Positions 1-7,989 of a stretch of DNA of 64,000 nt are shown here, one piece after another (position 1 is the stretch's first letter; each line of letters opens with the position of its first letter). Made by a program: the position numbers and the translations under genes. The notes under the pieces are model-generated. The model saw nothing but the letters and a program-made list of their open reading frames with translations, was not told the DNA's origin and searched no databases. Origin of the DNA: Microvirga flavescens (lineage in GTDB: Bacteria > Pseudomonadota > Alphaproteobacteria > Rhizobiales > Beijerinckiaceae); assembly GCF_003290125.1 (NCBI RefSeq), contig NZ_QMKH01000007.1, forward strand, positions 1 through 64,000. Direction: 5' to 3'.

Positions 1-1803
1 GTTCAGGTAGTCGCCGCTGCCGCCGCCCAGGAGCTCGTCGTTGCCGCCATAGCCGTAAAGGTCGTTGCTCGACGCATTGCCCTGCAGCATGTCGCCATAC
101 CCCGAGCCGCCAAGGCCTTCGATGCTCACATAGATGTCGCCCGCCGCATCGCCCGTGTTGATCGAGGGCCGATCCAGGCTCGCCCGCACCCCGGAGGTCG
201 CGCTCCAGTACACCGCGAAGTCATAGCCGTCGCCGCCGTTGAGGTAATCTCCGCCGCCACGGCCCTCCAGCAGGTCGTTGCCGCCACCGGCCCAGAACTC
301 GTTGTAGCCCTGATGGCCATAAAACTCGTCCCCATAGGCCGAGCCGATCACGGCCTCGATCGAGATCAGCACGTCACCGGCCGCCTCGCCGCGGTTGTTG
401 CCGCCATAAAGCATGTCCACCGCGACGCCCGACGTCGCGTATCCGTAATCCGCAAAGTCAAACCCCGCGGAACCGTCCAGCGTGTCCGCACCGGCGCCGC
501 CGTTCAGTACGTCGTTCCCGGTCCAACCCAGCAGATAGTCGTTGCCGTTACCGCCATAGAGACGGTCGTCGCCGTCGCCGCCATCGAGATTGTCGTTGCC
601 GTCCTCCCCATAGGCAAGGTCGTTGCCGTCGCCGCCATAGGCCAGGTCGTCGCCCGTGCCGCCATACATCACGTCGTTGCCGATGTCGGCGTCGAGCACG
701 TCCGCTCCGCCCCCGCCCACAAGCGTGTCGTCGCCCATGCGGCCGAACAGCCAGTTATTATTCTCGTCGCCCGTCAGCCGGTCCGCGTGATGCGTGCCCG
801 AAAGGCCCTCGATGCCGCTGTAGCGGTCCCCCGCCGCATCCCCCGCTGTGCCGCCCGACACAAGGCTCGCCACAACCCCCGCCGACGCGCCGTCGTACAT
901 CGCCAGATCGAACCCGCCGGCCCCACCGTTCAGCGTATCCGCACCAGCGCCGCCAAACAGGTAGTCGTCACCGTCCCCGCCGTCGAGAACATTGCTCTCA
1001 GCATCACCGGTAAGGTGATCGTTGAATCGCGAGCCGACCAACGCCTCGATGCCCCTATATACATCGCCCGCGGCTTGGCCAGTATTGAGGCTTGCATCCG
1101 TCAAGTTCGCGACAATGCCTGTACTCGAGCCGGCATAGCTTACGGTGTCGTAGCCATCACCCCCGACCATGATATCGGCCCCGGCGCTGCCCAGCAAAGT
1201 ATCGTTGCCGGCACCACCAATCAGCATATCCTTCCCGCTGCTGCCGCTAAGCACGTCGTTTGTATCGTCACTGCCAAATTTAAGAGCATATTCAGTGCCG
1301 GACTGGCTTTGGCCACCAACTGACGAACCCGGTTGAACGTCGATTTCTGTCCTGAAGATCTCCGGCTCAGCACCTGGTCGATGGACCTCTGTCACAACCA
1401 GATCATGCCATGCAACGGCCTGACCGCTGCTGTCATAAGCTGTGGCAACTCTTGTCGTGGTTGTTGTCGTTTTTATGTGATTGGGATCGATATATTCATC
1501 GACAATCGTAACGGCTCCAGATTCACCGAAAGTTGTCGTGACAATTCCTGTTCCACCATTGTTGTAAAGGGTCGAGCGAACACTCCCATTCGGTGTCTGC
1601 TGAGTGGTCGTCATACCTTCACCACGACTTGCAGTCGTTCCGGCCGAGCCACTGGGATTGCCAGTGATCACACCACCGTTTGAATTGATGATGATGACGC
1701 CTCCACCACTGGTTCCGCCATTTATGGCTCCCCAATAGCTCCCCAAAGAGCCACTATGGCTTATGACGAAGTCCAGATAAGCCTGTTCAAGTGCACTCAG
1801 CAT
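1..1803 (-). CDS. RTX-type calcium-binding repeat protein, C-terminus beyond the window
   Basis: The frame is open on the minus strand from ATG at 1803 to the window edge, giving 601 codons without a stop. The first 170 or so residues carry no repeats and are Gly/Thr/Ser-rich, with no evident signal peptide. After that come many GGxGxDxL nonapeptides (such as GGAGNDTLLG and GGDGDDYLFG) that in RTX proteins form calcium-binding parallel beta-rolls. The nonapeptide blocks alternate with a conserved stretch of the pattern Y..S.SGV.ASL...N.GxAAGDxYxxIExLxGS, seen four times. RTX proteins are normally exported by type I secretion through a C-terminal signal, which lies outside the window. In-frame ATGs also occur at 1833 and 1881; 1803 was chosen because it has a G-rich stretch just upstream. 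No type I ABC or adaptor gene is present nearby, although a tolC lies at 31660-33063. Its activity cannot be told from the repeats. Confidence 0.85.
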   Translation of the reverse strand, partial: MLSALEQAYLDFVISHSGSLGSYWGAINGGTSGGGVIIINSNGGVITGNPSGSAGTTASRGEGMTTTQQTPNGSVRSTLYNNGGTGIVTTTFGESGAVTIVDEYIDPNHIKTTTTTTRVATAYDSSGQAVAWHDLVVTEVHRPGAEPEIFRTEIDVQPGSSVGGQSQSGTEYALKFGSDDTNDVLSGSSGKDMLIGGAGNDTLLGSAGADIMVGGDGYDTVSYAGSSTGIVANLTDASLNTGQAAGDVYRGIEALVGSRFNDHLTGDAESNVLDGGDGDDYLFGGAGADTLNGGAGGFDLAMYDGASAGVVASLVSGGTAGDAAGDRYSGIEGLSGTHHADRLTGDENNNWLFGRMGDDTLVGGGGADVLDADIGNDVMYGGTGDDLAYGGDGNDLAYGEDGNDNLDGGDGDDRLYGGNGNDYLLGWTGNDVLNGGAGADTLDGSAGFDFADYGYATSGVAVDMLYGGNNRGEAAGDVLISIEAVIGSAYGDEFYGHQGYNEFWAGGGNDLLEGRGGGDYLNGGDGYDFAVYWSATSGVRASLDRPSINTGDAAGDIYVSIEGLGGSGYGDMLQGNASSNDLYGYGGNDELLGGGSGDYLN

Positions 1804-2375
1804 ACCAACCCCCAGCTTCGCATTGCAGCGCATCACTGCATGAAGGGCGATCGCCAAGCCATGATGGCGGCCACATTCCATGCCAATTGACTTATCAAGA
1901 GCAGCTTTTCAGAGGATCTGACCTCTAGGAACAAACAGGACTATTAGAAATTTCTTTATTTTGCGGCCCCAAATTCGCAATCAAAGGTTAAGCTTCGCAG
2001 CGGAAGAGGCAACTCTTGGTATGCAATCCAAAGCCGGCCCGGTAGCCTGTTCTCGGTTTTCCTCGAGCAGGATATTGAGTTGCAAATCAAGGGTTGAATA
2101 AAAAATCTGGATCGGGGTCATAAAAATTTTCGATCTAGGCGGAACCAAGCCGGTTGGGCAGCGTTTAATACTCGCTACCGGCTCATTCTGCCCCCACGAG
2201 CCGGCCCCTTCAGGCCCCCCCAAAAGGGGCCTTTCTTTTTTCCAGGTCCCTTTTTCAGGCCTTGCGGCCGGAGGCGTCCAGAGATCTCGGTGCTCGCGAC
2301 ATGGGAAGGCTCTAGCTCCGGGGGCTCTCGCATGCGACAAGGCTCACATCGCACCGTATCGGGAATCCATTCCCC
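1804..2375. other. Gene-poor spacer between the RTX gene and rnr
   Basis: About 570 bp separates two divergent genes and I see no convincing protein-coding gene. The left part (about 1900-2130) is richer in A and T than the surroundings and probably holds the RTX promoter. The right part holds two tandem hairpins and an oligo-T tract at 2178-2241, listed separately. In many Rhizobiales topA lies directly upstream of rnr; here it does not, so this spacer may mark a rearrangement point. Confidence 0.6.
2178..2241 (+). promoter_or_regulatory. Two-hairpin leader with terminator-like end, upstream of rnr
   Basis: Two stems lie in tandem. Stem 1 pairs CCGGCTC (2178-2184) with GAGCCGG (2198-2204). 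Stem 2 pairs AGGCCCC (2212-2218) with GGGGCCT (2226-2232) around a 7-nt loop and runs into TTCTTTTTT ending at 2241, the shape of a Rho-independent terminator on the plus strand. No plus-strand gene lies upstream in the window. It is therefore either the end of a small RNA or an attenuator in the rnr leader, 135 bp before the rnr start. GGCCCC at 2203-2208 could compete with stem 2 for GGGGCC. Function is inferred. Confidence 0.5.
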
Positions 2376-4664
2376 TTGGCCAAACGTTCCAAACCAGCCC
2401 ATCCCTCCCTTCCCTCCCGCGAGGACCTTGTCGCGTTCATCGCCAAGGCTCCCGGCAAGATCGGCAAACGCGAGATCGCGCAGGCCTTCAACATCAAGGG
2501 CGGGGATAAGATCTGGCTGAAGCAGATGCTGAAAGATCTCGAGGTCGAGGGCGTCGTCGACCGGCGCGGCAAGACCATGCACAAGGCTGGCCAGTTGCCG
2601 CCGGTGGTTCTCGCCGACATCAAGCGCCGGGACGAGGACGGTGAACTGATCGCCGAGCCTGCGGAATGGGACGAGGAGCACGGCCCGATCCCGACCATTC
2701 TCGTGACGCTTCCCCGCAAGCCGCAGCGCGGTCAGCCGACACCCGGCGTCAACGACCGCGTGCTGATCCGCGTCTCGCCGCTCAAGAACGATATCCACCA
2801 CTACACGGGCCGCGTCGTCAAAATTCTGGAAAAGCACCGCGCGCAGGTGCTCGGCATTTTTCACTCGCTGCCGGAGGGCGGCGCGCGGCTCGTGCCTGTC
2901 GAGAAGAAATCCCGCGAGCGTGAACTCATTATCCGCCCCGGCGACGAGGGCGAGGCGAAGGACGGCGATCTCGTCGCCGTCACGGTGCTCAAGGCGGGCC
3001 GCTTCGGCCTTCCCCACGCCAAGGTGAAGGAGCGCCTGGGCTCACTTGCCTCCGAGAAGGCGGTGAGCCTTATCGCGATCCACGCCCACGGCATTCCCAA
3101 CGTGTTCGGCAAGGACGTGCTGGCGGAAGCCGAGAAGGCCGAGCATCTGGGCCTGGAGGGGCGTGAAGATTGGCGGGACATGCCGCTTGTCACCATCGAC
3201 CCGCCCGACGCCAAGGACCACGACGATGCGGTCCACGCCGTGCGGGACGAGAACCCCGACAATCCGGGCGGCTTCATCGTCACTGTCGCCATCGCGGACG
3301 TGGCGGCCTATGTGCGCCCCGGAACGGCGCTCGACAGGGAGGCCGTGGAGCGCGGCAACTCGGTCTATTTCCCCGACCGCGTCGTGCCGATGCTGCCGGA
3401 GCGGATCTCCAACGATCTCTGTTCGTTACGCCCGCATGTGCCGCGCCCGGCGCTCGCCGTGCGCATGGTGCTCGATGCTGAGGGCCGCAAGAAACATCAC
3501 AGCTTCCACCGCGTGATGATGCGTTCGGCGGCGAAGCTGTCCTACAGCCAAGCGCAGGCCGCCATCGACGGCAGGCCGGATGAGATTACAGGCTCGTTGC
3601 TGGACGCGATCCTGCGCCCCCTCTGGGCGGCCTTTGACGTGGCGAAGAAAGCGCGCGACATCCGGGGCCCGCTGTTTCTCGATCTGCCCGAGCGCAAAAT
3701 CGTCCTGAAGCCGGACGGCACGGTTGACAGGGTATTCGTTCCCGAAAGGCTCGAAGCGCACAAGCTCATCGAGGAATTCATGATCCTCGCCAACGTGGCG
3801 GCGGCGGAGACGCTTGAGAAAGCCGGGTTCGAGCTGATCTACCGCGTCCACGACGAGCCCTCGCTGGAAAAGATGCGGGCCTTGAGCGAGGTTCTCGCCT
3901 CCATCGGCCTGAAATTGCCGAAGGGCAATGTGGTGAAGCCGGAACTCTTCAACCGAATCCTCGGCAGCGTCGAAGGCACGGAGAATCAGCTCTTCATCAA
4001 CGAGGTCGTGCTGCGCTCGCAATCGCAGGCCGAATACTCCGCCGAGAATTACGGCCATTTCGGCCTGAACCTGCGCCGCTACGCGCATTTCACCTCGCCG
4101 ATCCGGCGCTATGCGGACCTCGTGGTGCACCGCGCGCTGATCACCGCCATGAAGCTCGGCAAGGATGGGCTTTCGCACGACACGACCCGGCAGGAGCTTG
4201 CCGAGATCGCCTCCCGCATTTCCATGTCGGAACGGCGCGCAATGGCGGCGGAGCGGGAAACCATCGACCGTCTCATCGCCCACCACCTCGCCGACCGGAT
4301 CGGCTCCAGCTTCGACGGCCAGGTTTCGGGCGTCACGAAGGCCGGGCTTTTCGTCAAGCTCGATGAAACCGGCGCGGATGGTTTCATTCCGGCCGGCACC
4401 ATCGGGGCGGATTATTACCGCTTCGAAGAAGGCAACCACGCCCTGCGAGGCGAGCGCACGGGCGAGACCTTCCGCCTCGGAGACAAGGTGCGCGTGAAGC
4501 TGGTAGAAGCGGCCCCGGTCGCCGGCGCCTTGCGCTTCGAGATCCTGTCCGAGGGCCGTTACAGCGGCAAACGCGGCGGGGGTGGAAAGCTCCGGGCGAA
4601 ATCCGGTCCGCGCCCTGCGGCCAGGAAAACGAAAACCAAGGTCAAATCGAAACACAGGCGCTGA
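2376..4664 (+). CDS. rnr: Ribonuclease R
   Basis: 3'-to-5' processive exoribonuclease that degrades structured RNA in the cytoplasm and takes part in rRNA and tmRNA quality control. At 762 residues it is the usual RNase R length. A helix-turn-helix-like N-terminus (about residues 12-60) is followed by cold-shock-type RNA-binding regions. The RNB catalytic domain carries the signature IDPPDAKDHDDAV near residue 275, whose aspartates bind Mg. An S1 domain starts near residue 645 (DGQVSGVTKAGLFVKL), and a Lys/Arg-rich tail ends the protein. The start is a TTG, chosen because it gives the MAKRS N-terminus and no nearby ATG is in frame; the ribosome-binding site is weak. It is followed after 20 bp by the DUF983 gene, as in related genomes. 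topA, the common upstream neighbour, is missing. Confidence 0.96.
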   Translation: MAKRSKPAHPSLPSREDLVAFIAKAPGKIGKREIAQAFNIKGGDKIWLKQMLKDLEVEGVVDRRGKTMHKAGQLPPVVLADIKRRDEDGELIAEPAEWDEEHGPIPTILVTLPRKPQRGQPTPGVNDRVLIRVSPLKNDIHHYTGRVVKILEKHRAQVLGIFHSLPEGGARLVPVEKKSRERELIIRPGDEGEAKDGDLVAVTVLKAGRFGLPHAKVKERLGSLASEKAVSLIAIHAHGIPNVFGKDVLAEAEKAEHLGLEGREDWRDMPLVTIDPPDAKDHDDAVHAVRDENPDNPGGFIVTVAIADVAAYVRPGTALDREAVERGNSVYFPDRVVPMLPERISNDLCSLRPHVPRPALAVRMVLDAEGRKKHHSFHRVMMRSAAKLSYSQAQAAIDGRPDEITGSLLDAILRPLWAAFDVAKKARDIRGPLFLDLPERKIVLKPDGTVDRVFVPERLEAHKLIEEFMILANVAAAETLEKAGFELIYRVHDEPSLEKMRALSEVLASIGLKLPKGNVVKPELFNRILGSVEGTENQLFINEVVLRSQSQAEYSAENYGHFGLNLRRYAHFTSPIRRYADLVVHRALITAMKLGKDGLSHDTTRQELAEIASRISMSERRAMAAERETIDRLIAHHLADRIGSSFDGQVSGVTKAGLFVKLDETGADGFIPAGTIGADYYRFEEGNHALRGERTGETFRLGDKVRVKLVEAAPVAGALRFEILSEGRYSGKRGGGGKLRAKSGPRPAARKTKTKVKSKHRR

Positions 4665-4684
4665 CGCCCGTGGAAGGACAAGCC

Positions 4685-5152
4685 ATGAAGGCCGAGCGGA
4701 TGATCGCCGACACTCCCGAGCTGCTCACCTCCATGAAGCGCGGCTTCATGGGCCGTTGCCCTGCCTGCGGGCAAGGCCGGCTCTTCGGGCGTTTTCTGAA
4801 GGTCAGCGCGGCCTGCGACTGCTGCGAGACCGAGTTTCATCATCACCGGGCCGACGACCTGCCGCCCTATCTCGTCATCTTCGTCGTCGGTCACCTGATC
4901 GGCTATTGCATCCTGATGACCGAGACGCATTTCGACGTGCCGCTCTGGGCGCAGATTGCCGTTTGGCCCACCCTCACGCTCGCCCTTTGCCTCGGCCTCC
5001 TGCAGCCAACCAAGGGTGCTGTCGTCGGGCTGCAATACGCGCTAGGCATGCACGGATTCGGCGCGGCCCGCGCCAGAAACAAGAACGAAAGGGAGGCGTC
5101 TGGTGCCGAAGGTTCAGTCTCAGTCGGGAACGGGCGCTCCCATCTCGCCTGA
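4685..5152 (+). CDS. DUF983 family membrane protein
   Basis: A 155-residue protein of the DUF983 family, of unknown function. The N-terminal part has two CxxC pairs (C25/C28 in CPACG and C44/C47 in CDCC), which look like a small zinc ribbon. Two hydrophobic segments follow (about residues 60-80 and 88-110), with a PTKGAVVG-type loop after them. ATG at 4685 is preferred over GTG at 4670 because GGAAGGA lies 6 bp upstream of it. The 3' end overlaps the next gene by 50 bp in another frame, so the two are probably translated from one rnr-DUF983-Nudix transcript. The role is not known; the gene is commonly linked to rnr in alphaproteobacteria. Confidence 0.88.
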   Translation: MKAERMIADTPELLTSMKRGFMGRCPACGQGRLFGRFLKVSAACDCCETEFHHHRADDLPPYLVIFVVGHLIGYCILMTETHFDVPLWAQIAVWPTLTLALCLGLLQPTKGAVVGLQYALGMHGFGAARARNKNEREASGAEGSVSVGNGRSHLA

Positions 5153-5846
5153 AACCCGGGCCCCTGCCCTTCGTCCTCTCGACTCCGCGACCCTCATCAT
5201 CATCGACCGGAGCGGCAAGAACCCGAAGGTGCTGATGGGTCGCCGGCATGACGGCCACAAATTCATGCCGAGCCAGTTCGTCTTTCCGGGCGGGCGGGTC
5301 GAGCCGTCGGACCGGCAGATGTCGGTGGCGGGCTCGCTCCACCCTCGCGCCGAGCAGGCGCTGATGGAACGCGTTTCCCGCCCCTCCTGGCAACGCTGCC
5401 GCGCTCTGGCGCTCGCCGCCATCCGCGAAACGTTCGAGGAAACCGGGCTCATGCTCGGCTCCAAGGATTACGGCGCCCCCGAGAGCACGCCGCCCGGCCC
5501 CTGGGCCGCCTTTCAGGAGCGGGGCGTATTTCCGGAGCTCGACACGCTGCAATTCGTCGCCCGGGCAATCACGCCCCCCAAGCGCGTGAAACGGTTCGAC
5601 ACCCGCTTCTTCGCCGTGGACAACGATTGCGTGGCCGATTTCGTCGATGGGGTGGTGGGACCCGATTCCGAGCTGGTGGAACTTGCCTGGGTCACCTTCA
5701 CTCAGGCGCAGAAGCTGGACCTTCCGGATATCACCCGTAAGGTCCTGCAGGAGCTGGAGAGCCGAATCGCCGCCGGCTTCATCCACGAACTTCCGGTTCC
5801 GTTCTTCCACACGAGGAACGGGCGTTTCGTTCAGGAATGGCTGTAA
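5103..5846 (+). CDS. Nudix hydrolase of the NUDT19-like type
   Basis: Predicted to cleave a nucleoside diphosphate linked to another moiety. The Nudix motif is split: GGRVEPSD (near residue 62) is separated by an insertion of roughly 35 residues from the catalytic helix RETFEETG (near residue 107). Such an insertion within the Nudix box is a feature of the NUDT19 type, several members of which act on CoA derivatives, so CoA or acyl-CoA pyrophosphohydrolase activity is an inference. The GTG start at 5103 has GGGAGG 6 bp upstream and lies inside the end of the DUF983 gene. The 247-residue length suits the family. A hairpin terminator follows. Confidence 0.88.
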   Translation: MPKVQSQSGTGAPISPETRAPALRPLDSATLIIIDRSGKNPKVLMGRRHDGHKFMPSQFVFPGGRVEPSDRQMSVAGSLHPRAEQALMERVSRPSWQRCRALALAAIRETFEETGLMLGSKDYGAPESTPPGPWAAFQERGVFPELDTLQFVARAITPPKRVKRFDTRFFAVDNDCVADFVDGVVGPDSELVELAWVTFTQAQKLDLPDITRKVLQELESRIAAGFIHELPVPFFHTRNGRFVQEWL

Positions 5847-5912
5847 TCGGGTTCGATGCGCCGAAAGCCTTGACGCAGAGGGCGTTATCGGGCATTGACA
5901 GCGTGAAATTCC

Positions 5913-5940
5913 GGCCGGGGAGACCCGGCCCTTTGTGTTT
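5913..5940 (+). terminator. Hairpin terminator or attenuator between the Nudix gene and rpmG
   Basis: Perfect 7-bp stem GGCCGGG (5913-5919) / CCCGGCC (5924-5930) with a GAGA loop, followed by CTTTGTGTTT. It lies 67 bp after the Nudix stop and 36 bp before the rpmG start, so it either ends the upstream transcript or sits in the rpmG leader. A TTGACA box at 5895-5900 overlaps the region, but I see no good -10 partner. Confidence 0.6.
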
Positions 5941-5975
5941 CGGCTAAGCCGAACTACCCAACAAGAGGTCCGACC

Positions 5976-6143
5976 ATGGCCAAAGCCGCAACCATCAAAG
6001 TGAAGCTCGTCTCGTCCGCCGAAACCGGCTACTTCTACGTGACGAAGAAGAATTCCCGCACCAAGACCGACAAGCTCGTGATGAAGAAGTACGACCCCGT
6101 CGCGAAGAAGCACGTCGAGTTCCGCGAGACGAAGATCAAGTAA
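5976..6143 (+). CDS. rpmG: 50S ribosomal protein L33
   Basis: The 55-residue product begins [18 protein letters not shown], continues [16 protein letters not shown] and ends FRETKIK, a clear bacterial L33. It contains no cysteine, so it is the zinc-independent (C-minus) form. L33 sits on the large subunit near the E-site tRNA. An AGAGG ribosome-binding site lies 8 bp upstream. A hairpin precedes the gene and a strong terminator follows it, so it is probably transcribed alone. Its place between the rnr block and divK is typical of Rhizobiales. Confidence 0.97.
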   Translation: MAKAATIKVKLVSSAETGYFYVTKKNSRTKTDKLVMKKYDPVAKKHVEFRETKIK

Positions 6144-6176
6144 TCGAGTTCTCTCGATAACTGATCCGTTCGGTTG

Positions 6177-6208
6177 AAACCGCCTCCTTACCGGGGCGGT
6201 TTTTCTTT
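6177..6208 (+). terminator. Rho-independent terminator after rpmG
   Basis: AAACCGCC (6177-6184) pairs with GGCGGTTT (6195-6202) across a 10-nt loop and runs into TTCTTTT, 34 bp after the rpmG stop. Confidence 0.85.
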
Positions 6209-6293
6209 TGGGCGCGCACTCGACCACATTGTAAGTCGACGGTAGGACCGGCTAGGCTCCGTGAGCCTATTCAACGACCGCGAGTGACCCGCG

Positions 6294-7004
6294 ATGACCT
6301 CTCGCGCCCCTGCCCTCACCACCATCGGCTTCGACGCCGACGATACACTCTGGCACAACGAGCAGCTCTTCAAGCTGACGGAGGATCGCTTCAGGGCCCT
6401 GCTCGGCGACCATGCGGAGGGCGAGCACATCTCGCAGCGGCTTTTGGAGGCCGAGAAACGAAACCTTCGTTACTACGGCTTCGGCATCAAGGGTTTCATG
6501 CTCTCGATGATCGAAACAGCCGTGGAGGTGACCGAGGGGCGCGTTTCCGCCTCTGTGATCGCCGAAATTCTGGCGGCGGGGCGGGACATGGTCGATCACC
6601 CCGTCGAGACCCTGCCCCATATCCGCGAGACACTGCAGCAGCTTTCCGGGGCCTATCGCCTCGTGCTCATCACGAAGGGGGACCTTTTCGACCAGGAGCG
6701 CAAACTCGCCCAATCGGGCCTTGGCGACCTGTTCCATGCGGTTGAGATCGTCAGCGACAAGAACGCCGAGACGTACAAGCGTTTGTTCGAGCGGCACGGG
6801 CACGGGCCGGGCCGCAGCATGATGGTGGGCAATTCTTTGAAATCCGACGTCCTCCCCGCGATCCAGGCGGGAAGCTGGGGCGTCTATATCCCCTATGCCC
6901 TCACCTGGGCTCATGAGCACGACGAAGAACCGGCGGCCGAGCCACGTTTTCAAAAGCTCGACCGCCTTGGCGAATTGACGGGCCTTCTACACAGGATCGG
7001 CTAG
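6294..7004 (+). CDS. HAD-family hydrolase
   Basis: A 236-residue haloacid-dehalogenase-fold phosphatase. Motif I is FDADDTLW with the nucleophile Asp14 and acid/base Asp16. Motif II is the Thr in LVLITKGD, motif III the Lys in VSDKNAETY, and motif IV GNSLKSD. The helical insert between motifs I and II (about residues 20-95) is a C1-type cap. The substrate cannot be read from sequence; relatives are small-metabolite phosphatases. The ATG at 6294 lacks a strong ribosome-binding site but gives the expected N-terminus. The gene is isolated, with rpmG and its terminator upstream and a convergent gene 3 bp after its stop. Confidence 0.92.
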   Translation: MTSRAPALTTIGFDADDTLWHNEQLFKLTEDRFRALLGDHAEGEHISQRLLEAEKRNLRYYGFGIKGFMLSMIETAVEVTEGRVSASVIAEILAAGRDMVDHPVETLPHIRETLQQLSGAYRLVLITKGDLFDQERKLAQSGLGDLFHAVEIVSDKNAETYKRLFERHGHGPGRSMMVGNSLKSDVLPAIQAGSWGVYIPYALTWAHEHDEEPAAEPRFQKLDRLGELTGLLHRIG

Positions 7005-7007
7005 GCG

Positions 7008-7289
7008 TTACCAGCAAAGCCTTTGGCGATAGGGTCCATGTGGGCCCGTGCGCCACCGGTAGTCGCAGTGTTTCCAGCCCGGCGGCCCGTAATAGAATTC
7101 TCTGGATTGCGGGCCACGCCAGACACAGTTCCCGCCCCGGTCGCAGACCCACCGCGCCGGGGTCACGAGATCGGTCGTCTTCAGAGCTTCCGACGGATTG
7201 GGAATGACCGTAGCCGAAGCGGGCGCGAAAGCAGCCGCGCCGCATAAGACGGCTCCGGAAACGGCCAAGGTGACGAGAATCCTTCTCAT
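7008..7289 (-). CDS. Small exported protein, unknown function
   Basis: 93 residues. The N-terminus MRRILVTLAVSGAVLCGAA, ending near PASA, is a clear Sec signal peptide of about 25 residues. The mature part is short, rich in Trp/Tyr/Gly/Arg and has three cysteines (WVCDRGGNCVWRG and a C-terminal RQRLCW). Similar Trp/Tyr-rich small secreted proteins are common in Rhizobiales and have no known role. ATG at 7289 was chosen because GGAGG lies about 6 bp upstream and it begins the signal peptide directly. The gene converges on the HAD gene, whose stop is 3 bp away. Confidence 0.8.
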   Translation of the reverse strand: MRRILVTLAVSGAVLCGAAAFAPASATVIPNPSEALKTTDLVTPARWVCDRGGNCVWRGPQSREFYYGPPGWKHCDYRWRTGPHGPYRQRLCW

Positions 7290-7794
7290 GGCAACCTCCT
7301 GCAGGGCTGCCTCGACGGCGCCCTGCGCCGACATCGGAGGAAAAATTCCGGTCTGGCAGGAAAGGTTCCGCCCCGATCAATCGCGAATTGGTGAGGGATA
7401 AGGTGGCCAGCTGGAGGCGGGGCTGAGGAGGCGACAACCGCCTCCAGCTTGGCCGAGCCCACGAAGTCCCAGGAGATGCGGCGGACCTGAGCATCCGGGG
7501 CGTCTGAAAGAGCCGAAAGGTGCCTGAAACACCTGCCATGCTCAATTTTGTCGTGTTTTCCGCAGCTTCAAAGGCAATTGGTGCGCGGGAAACAGCCTTC
7601 GCCAAAGAGGCGAAATTTCCTGCTCACAGAAGATCAGAAATTGTCAGCCAATGCAATAAGGCCGAATCATAAGCCGCTCGAAGCGTGACCAAGGGAGAGG
7701 CTTTAGGCAAATTTGCTACCTTCCTCCCTGATCGTTTAGTGCGCGTTTTCCAGATTGCGCCTAGACCTTGTCGTCCGGTTGATGAGGTCTTGCC
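7290..7794. other. Gene-free stretch with hairpins
   Basis: About 500 bp with no convincing coding frame. It holds the large hairpin at 7405-7454 (listed separately) and a smaller one, TTCGCC (7598-7603) / GGCGAA (7609-7614). The promoter of the small exported gene must lie at its left end and that of the small membrane gene at its right end. Confidence 0.6.
7405..7454. repeat. Large intergenic inverted repeat
   Basis: GCTGGAGGCGG (7410-7420) pairs perfectly with CCGCCTCCAGC (7438-7448), and the stem extends through GGCCA (7405-7409) with TGGCC (7450-7454) past a single bulged T. That makes 16 base pairs around a 17-nt loop, in a 505-bp gene-free region. There is no oligo-T on either side, so it is not an ordinary terminator. 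It could be part of a small RNA or a protein-binding site. Confidence 0.65.
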
Positions 7795-7974
7795 ATGCTG
7801 AGATGGATAATTGCCATCACCTTGGTCGGGCTGTGGGTCTTCCTTGCGCTTCGGGACAACTTCACGGCTATCGAGCAAGTCGATTCGTGCCTGAACCGTG
7901 GAGGCTTGTGGAATCACGAGGAACTCCGCTGCGAAGGCCTGGATCAGCCTCGAGACATTCAAGCCGTCCAGTAA
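7795..7974 (+). CDS. Small single-pass membrane protein
   Basis: 59 residues. The N-terminus MLRWIIAITLVGLWVFLAL is one hydrophobic segment, followed by a short polar tail with two cysteines in VDSCLNRGGLWNHEELRCEG. A GAGG ribosome-binding site lies about 7 bp upstream of the ATG. The tail resembles short CxxxGGxW...xC motifs in uncharacterised alphaproteobacterial membrane proteins; no function is known to me. It converges on divK, whose stop is 15 bp away. Confidence 0.65.
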   Translation: MLRWIIAITLVGLWVFLALRDNFTAIEQVDSCLNRGGLWNHEELRCEGLDQPRDIQAVQ

Positions 7975-7989
7975 CAAGTCACAGGCGGC

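Noticed and set aside
313-1323. 336-codon open frame with internal repetition on the plus strand
   Set aside because: The repetition is the reverse complement of the RTX repeats on the minus strand; it has no independent signature.
3426-4655. 409-codon minus-strand frame under rnr
   Set aside because: Shadow of the RNB and S1 domains of RNase R.
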